Below, piece after piece: positions 6,994-13,454 of a stretch of 21,717 nucleotides of DNA. The position numbers and the translations under genes are program-made. This DNA is from JAJXUB01 sp047974805 (lineage in GTDB: Bacteria; Actinomycetota; Actinomycetes; Actinomycetales; Dermatophilaceae): the NCBI GenBank assembly GCA_047974805.1, contig JBKECS010000092.1:1-21717 (forward strand). The letters run 5' to 3'. Position 1 is the stretch's first letter, and the number at the start of each line of letters is the position of its first letter. Under the pieces are notes generated by a model. It was not told where the DNA came from and did no database searches. It saw only the letters and a program-made list of their open reading frames with translations.

Positions 6994-9158
6994 CACCGGC
7001 TCCCGCCTGCGAGAACGTCACCGAGGTCGTACGAGACCGGCTCGTCCAGCTGGGCATACGTGCACGACTGAGGGTCGCGATCGGGGCGCCATCGGACGAA
7101 CTGCGCCGTATGCCTGAACCGAGTGCCCTCCATGTGGTCATAGCGCACCTCCGCCACAAGAACCGGCTGTAGCGGGGTAAAGGACAGGTCCTTGCCCGCG
7201 TTCCAGCGTGATCCGCCGCCCGAGGTCGGCGTCCGAGCGGACATCTCCTGCTCGGCCCAGCTCCACGGATGATCGCTGAACGTGGTGACTAGTGGCTGGA
7301 GCTCGGCGAAGAGTTCTTTTCGGCGGGCCATCGGGAATGCCCCGACAACCCCGATGCTGTGCAAAGCCCCGTCGTGGGCGAACAGCCCCAGAAGCAGCGA
7401 CCCGACCGCGTCGTCGGTGGCGGCATACGTCCGGTATCCGGCGACGACGACATCAGCGGTTCGCTCGTGTTTGATCTTCGTCATGGACCGTTTGCCAGGC
7501 GTGTACAGCCCGCCGGACGCCTTGACGATGAGACCGTCCAGCCCGGCACCCTCGAATCGGGTGAACCAGCGCGCCGCCAGGTCTCGGTCCGTTGTCGCCG
7601 GGGTGAGATAGATCGGGGCCGGCACACCTGCCAGCGCCTCCTCCAGGGCGGCTCGGCGCTCGGTCAGGGGACGTTGGCTGTAATCGACGTCGCCGAGGGC
7701 AAGGAGGTCAAAGGCGACAAAACTTGCCGGCGTCTCGTTGGCGAGCTTTGCCACTCGGCTGGCTGCCGGATGGAGGCGCTCCTGGAGAAGCTCGAAGTCC
7801 AGGCGCGGCTCATCCGGGCGGATGAGGATCACCTCACCGTCAAGCACCACCTTGTCCGGCAGATAACCGGTGAACGCTGCGACCAGCTCGGGGAAATACC
7901 GCGTCATCGGCTTGCCGTTGCGGCTGGCCATCTCGAGCCGGTCCCCGGAACGGAAGACCAAGGCCCGGAACCCGTCCCATTTGGGTTCGATAAGGACCTC
8001 CCCGGCCGGGATCGCCTTGGCCGGCTTGGCGAGCATCGGTTCCACGGGGGGCAAGACCGGCAGATCCCACAGGCGCCGCTGCTCGGCGTCCCGGTCCGCC
8101 TTGGGCGTGAGATAGTCGGCGTCTGCCTTGTCGGCACGGCGCTTGCTCGGCGGCACCCGAGGTGGCTCACCCGGCATCTTCGGATAGTCCGGGGGGAAGT
8201 TCAACTCGCCCAGACCAGCGTCAAGGTCGGCTTGCCACAGCTCAAGCGCAGCAGTCAACGAACCGGTGTGATCGGCCATGTCGGCCCACGGGTCGCCTCG
8301 ATCCCCCAGCAGATCCGGCACGGTCAACACGGTGTATCGGGACGGGCCGGCCACGGTCAGTTCAGCCCAGGTCACCGGGGTTGACACTGGCGCCCCAGGC
8401 AGCGGGCGCGGACTGTAGGCAGCGGCGATGGTCCGGTCTCGGCACGCCTGGTTGAAGTCGACAAACACCTTCACCCCGCGCTCCTCCTTCCACCAGGACG
8501 TAGTCACCAACTCCGGCATCCGCCGCTCAAGCTCTCGGGCGATTCCGATGACGGCGTGGCGCACATCCAGGAACTCGTGGGTCGCCGCGATAGGGGCGAA
8601 CACGTGCACGCCACGGTTGCCGGACGTCTTGGCATACGGGGTGAGCCCGAGTTCGAGCATGAGCTCCCGCAGCGCCAGCGCGACCGTTGCGGCGTCGGCG
8701 AAGGTCCGCCCCGGTTGAGGGTCGAGGTCAATCCGCATCTCGTCGGGGTTGTCGAGCTCGTTGGTGCGCACAGGCCAGGGATGGAAGGTGATCGTGTTCA
8801 TCTGGACCGCCCACACGGCGGTGGCCGCCTCGTTGACCACCAGCTGCGGATGGCGGCGCCCGCTCGGGTAGCGCACGGCGACGGTGCTCGCCCACTCCGG
8901 GACTCCCTTGGGCGGGTTCTTGGAGTAGAACGCCTCGCGTTCGACCCCCTCGGGGAAGCGCTGCAGGGTCACCGGGCGGTCCGCCAGATGGGCCACCAAC
9001 GGTTCGCCGACGGCCATGACGTATGCCGCCAGGTCGGCCTTGGTGATCGCCGGGCTCGCCGGCGTTTCGGGCCAGAGCACCCGGTCAGGGCTCGAGATCC
9101 GGATCGTGCGAACCCCGTCCGGACTTGCTATCTCGACATGCGCAGCATCATCGGCCAC
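6993..9158 (-). CDS. ligD: Two-domain DNA ligase D (polymerase plus ATP-dependent ligase, no phosphoesterase domain)
   Basis: The 721-residue protein has an N-terminal LigD polymerase/primase domain (about 10-310). It carries DLDP (D144, D146), SGNRGVHVF (H185) and VDFNQ (D234) as metal and nucleotide sites. After a linker (320-365) comes an ATP-dependent ligase domain (about 370-715): KWDG with nucleophile K393, DGEV (E442), FVAFDLLALG (480-489), LDGLIVK (540-546), and KIKHERTADVVVAGY (561-575) followed by the OB fold. M. tuberculosis LigD has the order Pol-PE-Lig; here no PE motif such as LHYDLRL is found. The role is inferred to be end filling and sealing in non-homologous end joining, which normally needs Ku. 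GTG at 9158 was chosen because TAGGCT precedes it by 8 nt and the Pol homology begins soon after. Confidence 0.93.
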   Translation of the reverse strand: MADDAAHVEIASPDGVRTIRISSPDRVLWPETPASPAITKADLAAYVMAVGEPLVAHLADRPVTLQRFPEGVEREAFYSKNPPKGVPEWASTVAVRYPSGRRHPQLVVNEAATAVWAVQMNTITFHPWPVRTNELDNPDEMRIDLDPQPGRTFADAATVALALRELMLELGLTPYAKTSGNRGVHVFAPIAATHEFLDVRHAVIGIARELERRMPELVTTSWWKEERGVKVFVDFNQACRDRTIAAAYSPRPLPGAPVSTPVTWAELTVAGPSRYTVLTVPDLLGDRGDPWADMADHTGSLTAALELWQADLDAGLGELNFPPDYPKMPGEPPRVPPSKRRADKADADYLTPKADRDAEQRRLWDLPVLPPVEPMLAKPAKAIPAGEVLIEPKWDGFRALVFRSGDRLEMASRNGKPMTRYFPELVAAFTGYLPDKVVLDGEVILIRPDEPRLDFELLQERLHPAASRVAKLANETPASFVAFDLLALGDVDYSQRPLTERRAALEEALAGVPAPIYLTPATTDRDLAARWFTRFEGAGLDGLIVKASGGLYTPGKRSMTKIKHERTADVVVAGYRTYAATDDAVGSLLLGLFAHDGALHSIGVVGAFPMARRKELFAELQPLVTTFSDHPWSWAEQEMSARTPTSGGGSRWNAGKDLSFTPLQPVLVAEVRYDHMEGTRFRHTAQFVRWRPDRDPQSCTYAQLDEPVSYDLGDVLAGGSR

Positions 9159-9166
9159 GATGGGTG

Positions 9167-9172
9167 AGCCTA
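9167..9172 (-). promoter_or_regulatory. -10 box for leaderless ligD
   Basis: TAGGCT on the minus strand with 8 nt to the GTG at 9158. It supports that start over upstream codons in the same open frame, which would overlap msrB. Confidence 0.5.
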
Positions 9173-9215
9173 CCCGGGCCGGATGGCGCGGCGCTGTGAC
9201 GACCTGAGGACGCGG

Positions 9216-9221
9216 CATACT
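9216..9221 (+). promoter_or_regulatory. Possible msrB -10 box
   Basis: CATACT matches four of six TATAAT positions and lies about 86 nt before the msrB ATG. It overlaps a copy of the GGCATAC motif, so its identity as a promoter is uncertain. Confidence 0.25.
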
Positions 9222-9306
9222 GGGCTCGTTCCCCGTGGTAGCCGCCACGATGCACCAGCGCGATCCGCGAGCTCGCGGGCACGAGCGGAGAGGACATGAA
9301 TCGGCC

Positions 9307-9702
9307 ATGGAATTGACCGACGACCAGTGGCGGGAGCGGCTCAGCGAGTCGGAGTACCAGGTACTGCGACAAGGTGGCACCGAGCCGCCGTTCACCGGGG
9401 AATACACCGACACCACCACCGAAGGGGTCTATGCCTGCCGGGCCTGCGGAGCGGAGTTGTTCACCTCGAACGAGAAGTTTGGCTCCCACTGCGGCTGGCC
9501 GTCGTTCTACGCGCCGCTGGCTGGGGACTCCGTGCGGTACCTGCCGGATTCCTCACTCGGCAGGCAACGGGTCGAAGTCCGGTGTGCCAACTGCGACAGC
9601 CACCTGGGCCACGTCTTCGAGGGTGAGGGCTACCCGACGCCCACGGACCAGCGCTACTGCATCAACAGCATTTGTCTGACGCTGCGCCCCACCACCAACT
9701 AG
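9307..9702 (+). CDS. msrB: Peptide-methionine (R)-S-oxide reductase MsrB
   Basis: This 131-residue enzyme repairs methionine-R-sulfoxide in proteins. All zinc-site cysteines are present: C44 and C47 in YACRAC, C93 and C96 in CANC. The core motifs KFGSHCGWPSFYAP (57-70), HLGHVFEGEG (99-108) and RYCINS (116-121, catalytic C118) are intact. The length is typical for the cytosolic form. The start at 9307 fits the family; GGAGAGG at 9287-9293 is the only ribosome-binding candidate, at a rather long 13-nt spacing. ATG at 9296 reads to a stop within seven codons. The frame is open upstream to 9235 but without similarity. Its neighbourhood beside the haem genes matches M. tuberculosis. A repeated hairpin element follows the stop codon. 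Confidence 0.96.
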   Translation: MELTDDQWRERLSESEYQVLRQGGTEPPFTGEYTDTTTEGVYACRACGAELFTSNEKFGSHCGWPSFYAPLAGDSVRYLPDSSLGRQRVEVRCANCDSHLGHVFEGEGYPTPTDQRYCINSICLTLRPTTN

Positions 9703-9720
9703 CCACCGCACCGTTTCCCC

Positions 9721-9749
9721 ACCCCCATCCTCCAACCCCCCATCCTCCA
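9721..9749 (+). repeat. C-rich tandem repeat after msrB
   Basis: Two near-identical units, ACCCCCATCCTCCA (9721-9734) and ACCCCCCATCCTCCA (9735-9749), stand in tandem. The msrB transcript is almost free of G from about 9687 to here, as in a rut-like Rho loading region. The minus strand is correspondingly rich in G-runs. A C-rich tract in the same relative place follows hemQ (11141-11162, read on the minus strand). Confidence 0.6.
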
Positions 9750-9819
9750 GATTTACGCCTCAGGTGGGAAACCGGAGGTTCGCTAGGGAAGTTTTCCCTT
9801 GCGATGCTCCGGTTTCCCA
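9750..9819. repeat. Nested palindromic element, copy 1 (downstream of msrB)
   Basis: It starts with a 21-nt core (9750-9770, GATTTACGCC...GTGGGAA) that recurs inverted and identical at 11120-11140. The outer stem TGGGAAACCGGAG (9765-9777) pairs perfectly with CTCCGGTTTCCCA (9807-9819). Inside it, AGGGAA (9785-9790) pairs with TTCCCT (9794-9799) around a GTT loop. The element lies between the convergent msrB and nuclease-domain genes, so it could act as a terminator. No U-run follows the stem. It is clearly homologous to copy 2, with different stem sequences. Confidence 0.85.
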
Positions 9820-9987
9820 TGTCAAGTGTCCGGCTATCACTGAGCCATGCCACGCAACCCATCCCAAGGTCATCGTCACGGCGTTGCCAGCCCCGGCGGG
9901 TCGAACGAGCAGGCGAAGCCCGATGGACACTTCGGCGTCGGCGTGGGGGATCCCAGTGACGTCGGTGCACCCGCTGGGCGGTCCTGA

Positions 9988-10935
9988 CTAGGAGGCCCAT
10001 CTCGCCGATTGGGTGACCGCGTGATCGATGCGGCGTTTGATCAGCCTGATGTTGTTCAGTTCGGGCCAAGTGACCCTGATGACGGTGTATCCCTGGCTCC
10101 GGATCTGGTCTTCACGCCGCTTTTCGCGGACCAGGGCGTCCGCGCCGCCCTCGGCATACTTGATCGCACCGTCGAACTCGATGACGATTCGGGTTCCCGC
10201 CACCACGAAATCGACGCGGCCGAGCACGTCGCCATGCTCGTCCCGGATGACAACCTGCGGTTCGAGCACGACGCCAAGCGACGAAAGACCCAGGCGTAGG
10301 CGGGACTCGCCGACCGATTCCGACCGTCCATCGACCTGCCGCACCATGGCACGGGCATGGGCCGAGCGTGGCCAGGTGCCGAGTAGCTCAGCGGAGGTGG
10401 CCAGATCCTCGACGCTGAGCATCTGTTTGTTTAGGGCTGCGTCTGCGGTGCACACGGCGGCAATGGCCCCGGCATCCATGGCGATCTGCACCAGGATGTC
10501 GGCCACCGGCGGCACCATTCCGACGGGCGTCTGGACCCCGATGACCTCACCGGGACGAACATGAAACGCCTCGGTTGTGACCGAGCGCTGTATTGGCCGA
10601 GCCAACTGTGCCCGCCGCAGGTTCACACCCCAAACGGGCAGGTCAAGGGCGAGCGCGGCGGTAACCCCGATGAGGGAGGCGTCCTGGTAGAGCAGCTGTG
10701 CCCCTGCGGCCAACTGGAGATGTCGCTCCTCGGGCCGCGTCGGGATGCTCCACGCCACGGCATACAGGCCGCGATTCAGGCGCACCACGGCCCGATGGCG
10801 GGCCAGCTCCGTCAATTGCCGCTCGAACACACCGGCGGACTGAGCCTGCCCGGTCGTGAAGAGTCCTCCTTGCCCATCGGCCAGAGCAACGAGGTCTGAG
10901 GGAAGCATGGATGCGCACGCGTGGGTCGTCGTCAT
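9988..10935 (-). CDS. Orphan AbiEi-type winged-helix domain fused to a PD-(D/E)XK (DUF559/Vsr-like) endonuclease domain
   Basis: The 315-residue protein has two parts. Residues about 10-65 (LPSDLVALADGQGGLFTTGQ, then VVRLNRGLYAV) match the AbiEi antitoxin N-terminal winged helix, with a middle AbiEi-like region to about 200. Residues 205-312 form a restriction-endonuclease-like fold: SVGESRLR (E210), GRVDFVV (D242), VIEFDGAIKY (E253, D255, K259), then WPELNN and a helix. Known AbiEi pairs with the nucleotidyltransferase toxin AbiEii, which is absent here. DUF559 proteins of this shape are frequent in actinobacteria with no settled role. ATG at 10935 was chosen; ATG at 10908 is an alternative. 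It interrupts the msrB-hemQ neighbourhood and is bracketed by inverted hairpin repeats. DNA binding and cleavage are inferred from the fold only. Confidence 0.8.
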   Translation of the reverse strand: MTTTHACASMLPSDLVALADGQGGLFTTGQAQSAGVFERQLTELARHRAVVRLNRGLYAVAWSIPTRPEERHLQLAAGAQLLYQDASLIGVTAALALDLPVWGVNLRRAQLARPIQRSVTTEAFHVRPGEVIGVQTPVGMVPPVADILVQIAMDAGAIAAVCTADAALNKQMLSVEDLATSAELLGTWPRSAHARAMVRQVDGRSESVGESRLRLGLSSLGVVLEPQVVIRDEHGDVLGRVDFVVAGTRIVIEFDGAIKYAEGGADALVREKRREDQIRSQGYTVIRVTWPELNNIRLIKRRIDHAVTQSARWAS

Positions 10936-10976
10936 GTCTTGACGGTGGCCATGGCATACGCCTCGCACCAGTGACG

Positions 10977-11024
10977 GTCCACACTCTGTGGACGGCGTGG
11001 CCGCCCGCGACACACTGTGGACAA
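10977..11024. promoter_or_regulatory. DnaA-box-like palindromic cluster upstream of the nuclease-domain gene
   Basis: GTCCACA (10977-10983) and TGTGGAC (10987-10993) form a perfect 7-bp inverted repeat with a CTC spacer. TGTGGACAA at 11016-11024 is, on the minus strand, TTGTCCACA, an exact actinobacterial-type DnaA box. The cluster lies 42-90 nt before the ATG at 10935. It could be an autoregulatory operator for the AbiEi-type protein or a DnaA binding site. Confidence 0.45.
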
Positions 11025-11071
11025 CGCAACCGGTGGCCAGCACGGCATCGTGAGCCCCGTCAACTTCGCAA

Positions 11072-11140
11072 GGGAACCCAGAGCCGGGCAAGGGCAACCT
11101 CCCCTTGCCAGGCTCTGGGTTCCCACCTGAGGCGTAAATC
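11072..11140. repeat. Nested palindromic element, copy 2 (downstream of hemQ)
   Basis: The outer stem GGGAACCCAGAGCC (11072-11085) pairs perfectly with GGCTCTGGGTTCCC (11111-11124). After one G/A mismatch the inner stem GGCAAGGG (11087-11094) pairs with CCCTTGCC (11102-11109) around a 7-nt loop. The 21-nt core at 11120-11140 is identical, in inverted orientation, to 9750-9770. In the hemQ direction the order is stop codon, C-rich tract, core, double hairpin, as after msrB. A terminator or REP-like repeat is likely. Confidence 0.85.
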
Positions 11141-11141
11141 C

Positions 11142-11162
11142 GGAGGCGGGGTGGGGTGGGGT
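11142..11162 (+). repeat. G-run tract (possible G-quadruplex), C-rich in the hemQ transcript
   Basis: The plus strand carries GGAGGC and then three GGGG runs separated by single T residues. A two-tier quadruplex is possible, a four-tier one would lack its fourth run. On the hemQ transcript the tract is C-rich and begins just after the stop codon, so a Rho loading role is an alternative. Confidence 0.45.
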
Positions 11163-11166
11163 GAGA

Positions 11167-11943
11167 TCAGCGAAGTGTGGAGATCAGCTCGGGCAGGTCC
11201 ACGAGGGGGCCGGTAAAGAACGGTGTCTCCACCCGCACATGCCGACGCGCACCCGATCCCCGCAGCTCGCGCATGAGATCGACGATCCGATACAGGTCAT
11301 CCGCCTCGAAGGCCAGCACCCATTCGTAGTCGTTCAGGGAGAACGAGGCGATGGTGTTGGCCCGCACATCGGGGTAGTCCCGCGCCATCTGACCATGCTC
11401 GCTCAGCAACTCGCGCCGCTGCTCATCGGGCAGCAGATACCACTCATGGGACCGCACGAAGGGATAAACGCAAACGTATGCCCGGGGCTCTTCCTCAGCC
11501 ATGAAGGCCGGGATGTGGCTCTTGTTGAACTCGGCAGGCCGGTGCAGGGCTGCCGAGGACCAGACCGGCTTCAGATGGGATCCGAACCTGGTGCGAAGGA
11601 ACCCCTTGTAGGCGTCCTGGAGTTCCTCCACCGTGGCCGCATGGGACCAGATCATCAGATCAGCGTCGCCACGCATCCCAGACAAGTCGTAGGCGCCGCG
11701 GACGGTCACTCCGGCCGCTGCAAGCTGTTCAAGGTATGCCGTTGCCTCCGCAGCCAGCGCAGCCCGGTCAGCCTCCCCCAGCGGCGTGTCAACGGCGAAG
11801 ACCGACCACATGGCATACCGGATGGTCTCGTTGATTTCGCGCATGCGGGCAGGGCTAGGTTTTGCCGGGATGGCGCGGGCACGCGCGCCGCCCGCCCCCG
11901 CGGACTTCTTCCTTGTCGTGGGAGCAGCGGGTTTGTCGGACAC
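11167..11943 (-). CDS. hemQ: Coprohaem decarboxylase HemQ (ChdC, chlorite dismutase family)
   Basis: This 258-residue enzyme converts Fe-coproporphyrin III to haem b in the last step of the coproporphyrin-dependent pathway. AYVCVYPFVRSHEWYLLP (155-172) holds the catalytic Tyr160, SEHGQMARDYPDV (181-193) the proximal ligand His183, and NKSHIPAF the distal His143. The spacing between these residues agrees with what I recall for the Corynebacterium diphtheriae enzyme. The start is GTG at 11943 because AAAGGA lies 6 nt before it; ATG at 11958 is in frame but has no such site. The first 33 residues are an Ala/Lys/Arg/Pro-rich extension before MREINETIRYAMWSVF. The gene follows hemY by 35 nt on the same strand, so the two are probably cotranscribed. 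Confidence 0.95.
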   Translation of the reverse strand: MSDKPAAPTTRKKSAGAGGARARAIPAKPSPARMREINETIRYAMWSVFAVDTPLGEADRAALAAEATAYLEQLAAAGVTVRGAYDLSGMRGDADLMIWSHAATVEELQDAYKGFLRTRFGSHLKPVWSSAALHRPAEFNKSHIPAFMAEEEPRAYVCVYPFVRSHEWYLLPDEQRRELLSEHGQMARDYPDVRANTIASFSLNDYEWVLAFEADDLYRIVDLMRELRGSGARRHVRVETPFFTGPLVDLPELISTLR

Positions 11944-11949
11944 TGGGTT

Positions 11950-11955
11950 TCCTTT
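11950..11955 (-). promoter_or_regulatory. Ribosome binding site that decides the hemQ start
   Basis: AAAGGA on the minus strand, 6 nt before GTG at 11943. It favours this GTG over the ATG at 11958, which it overlaps downstream. It is one of the few clear Shine-Dalgarno sites in a window dominated by leaderless starts. Confidence 0.6.
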
Positions 11956-11978
11956 CATGGCACAGTTGGGGTTGATCT

Positions 11979-13349
11979 TCAGGCTAGAACGGCGGCGGCA
12001 GCAGCGCGCGCTGAGCCCACCACGGCGGGGATTCCCACGCCGTCGTATGCCGCCCCGCACACGGCCAGTCCACCCGCCTCGGCAACCGAGGCGCGAATCG
12101 TGGCGACCCGGTCCACGTGCCCGACGGCGTATTGCGGGAGGGCTCCGCCCCACCTCTGGACGTGGACATCGATCGGGGGAGGCACGTCGCGCCCCAGCAC
12201 ATGGCCGAGTTCGGCGAGGGAGGCCGCGATGAGAGACGCATCCGGTCGCTGCAACTCTTCGGCACTGCCGGCTCGCCCGACGGAGGTCCGCACGTAGGCG
12301 ACCTCCGGGGCAGTCTCGGCCAGCCATGCCCACTTCGCCGAGGAAAAGGTGGCCGCCTTGATCGGACGCTGCTCCACGGCTGGAACGAGGAACCCCGACC
12401 CGGGTAGGTCACCCAGGCGTTGCGCCGGGAAGGCCAGGGTCACCACCGCCATCGACGCGCTGTCCATCGTGGCCAACGCTGAGGCGGCGGTCGGGGCGTT
12501 CACCGACAGGAGTCTGGCCGCGGCCGATGGTGGAACCGCCACGATGACCGCGTCGGCCGCCCAGGTTTTCGGATCCGTGGTGGGCCCGGACACGACCGTC
12601 CAGCCGCCGTCGGTCCGTCTGTTCAGCTGCCGAACAATCGTATCGGGCACGATTCGGGCCCCCCGATCCCGCAAGACGTTGGCCACGGCTTCCGGCAGCG
12701 TGCCCATCCCGCCGACGAGGCCGGCGAAGGCCCCCCGTGCCCGGGAACCACCGGAGCGGTCCAGGCGCGCAGAAGCATCGAGCAAGCGTTCACCAGACCT
12801 GGCCACTGTCCACAGCTGCGGCGCCGTCGCCCGCAGAGACAGCTGCCACGGGTCACCGGCATACACGCCGCTGACCAAGGGATCGACGAGCTTGTCCAAG
12901 ACGGCCAGACCAAGTCGCGAGCTGACGAACTCTGCGACGCTGGAATCCTGGTCGACCGCCCCGGTTGTGACCTCGGAGCGCAGCCGGTCGAGTTCGACCT
13001 CACTGAGCAGCCCGGCGGCCTGTTCCGGGTCCGCCGGTATGCCCATCAGGCTGGGTGACGGTATCGGCCAGAGCCGTCCGCTGCTGAAGACCCCGGCCGA
13101 GCTGGTGGCCGGGGTCGTAAGCTGCTCGCCCAACCCCACGGCGGTGGCCAGCCCGGTGCCCTGATCGCCCACGGCCAGCATGGCCTCGGCCCCGACGTCG
13201 ACCGGGTGGCCGGCCACGATCTCCCGGCGCAGCTTGCCACCCACCCGGTCGGTTCCTTCGAGCACGGTCACGGTGGCTCCCGACTCGAGCACGGCCAACC
13301 CGGCCGTCAGGCCGGCTATCCCCCCACCGACGACCACCACACTGCTCAC
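11979..13349 (-). CDS. hemY: FAD-dependent coproporphyrinogen III oxidase (HemY/CgoX, annotated as protoporphyrinogen oxidase)
   Basis: This 456-residue flavoprotein oxidises coproporphyrinogen III to coproporphyrin III in the pathway that HemQ completes. The N-terminus has the Rossmann dinucleotide motif GGGIAGLTAG (8-17), VLEGTDRVGGKL (29-40) with the FAD-ribose Glu31, and VDVGAEAML. FAGLVGGMGTLPEAVANVL, in the middle, is the typical substrate-domain segment. The C-terminus AVCGAAYDGVGIPAVVGSARAAA closes the FAD site. GTG at 13349 places the Rossmann motif at the very N-terminus, as in relatives; AAGAGT lies 6 nt before it, a partial leaderless match. Actinobacterial enzymes of this family act on coproporphyrinogen, so the protoporphyrinogen name is misleading. 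No catalytic defect is seen. Confidence 0.94.
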   Translation of the reverse strand: MSSVVVVGGGIAGLTAGLAVLESGATVTVLEGTDRVGGKLRREIVAGHPVDVGAEAMLAVGDQGTGLATAVGLGEQLTTPATSSAGVFSSGRLWPIPSPSLMGIPADPEQAAGLLSEVELDRLRSEVTTGAVDQDSSVAEFVSSRLGLAVLDKLVDPLVSGVYAGDPWQLSLRATAPQLWTVARSGERLLDASARLDRSGGSRARGAFAGLVGGMGTLPEAVANVLRDRGARIVPDTIVRQLNRRTDGGWTVVSGPTTDPKTWAADAVIVAVPPSAAARLLSVNAPTAASALATMDSASMAVVTLAFPAQRLGDLPGSGFLVPAVEQRPIKAATFSSAKWAWLAETAPEVAYVRTSVGRAGSAEELQRPDASLIAASLAELGHVLGRDVPPPIDVHVQRWGGALPQYAVGHVDRVATIRASVAEAGGLAVCGAAYDGVGIPAVVGSARAAAAAVLA

Positions 13350-13445
13350 GCCCCCACTCTTGCAGACAGTCGTGATCCGACTGTGACCGGGTCGGGGAAC
13401 CGCTGGGCGCCGGACGTGGTCCAACCCGCATACCCCCAGCCGATC

Positions 13446-13450
13446 GGAGG
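13446..13450 (+). promoter_or_regulatory. Shine-Dalgarno site of the DUF4349 lipoprotein gene
   Basis: GGAGG, 4 nt before ATG at 13455. It chooses this start over ATG at 13503, even though the resulting signal peptide has an unusually long n-region. Confidence 0.6.
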
Positions 13451-13454
13451 ACTC

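Noticed and set aside
9820..9987. A small gene in the gap between hairpin copy 1 and the nuclease-domain gene
   Set aside because: Short frames exist but none has a start with a ribosome site or -10 box, and no protein motif is recognisable. I see nothing supportable there.
9988..10935. A complete AbiE type IV toxin-antitoxin pair
   Set aside because: Only the AbiEi-type part is present. No nucleotidyltransferase (AbiEii) frame is adjacent on either strand; the neighbours are hemQ and msrB.
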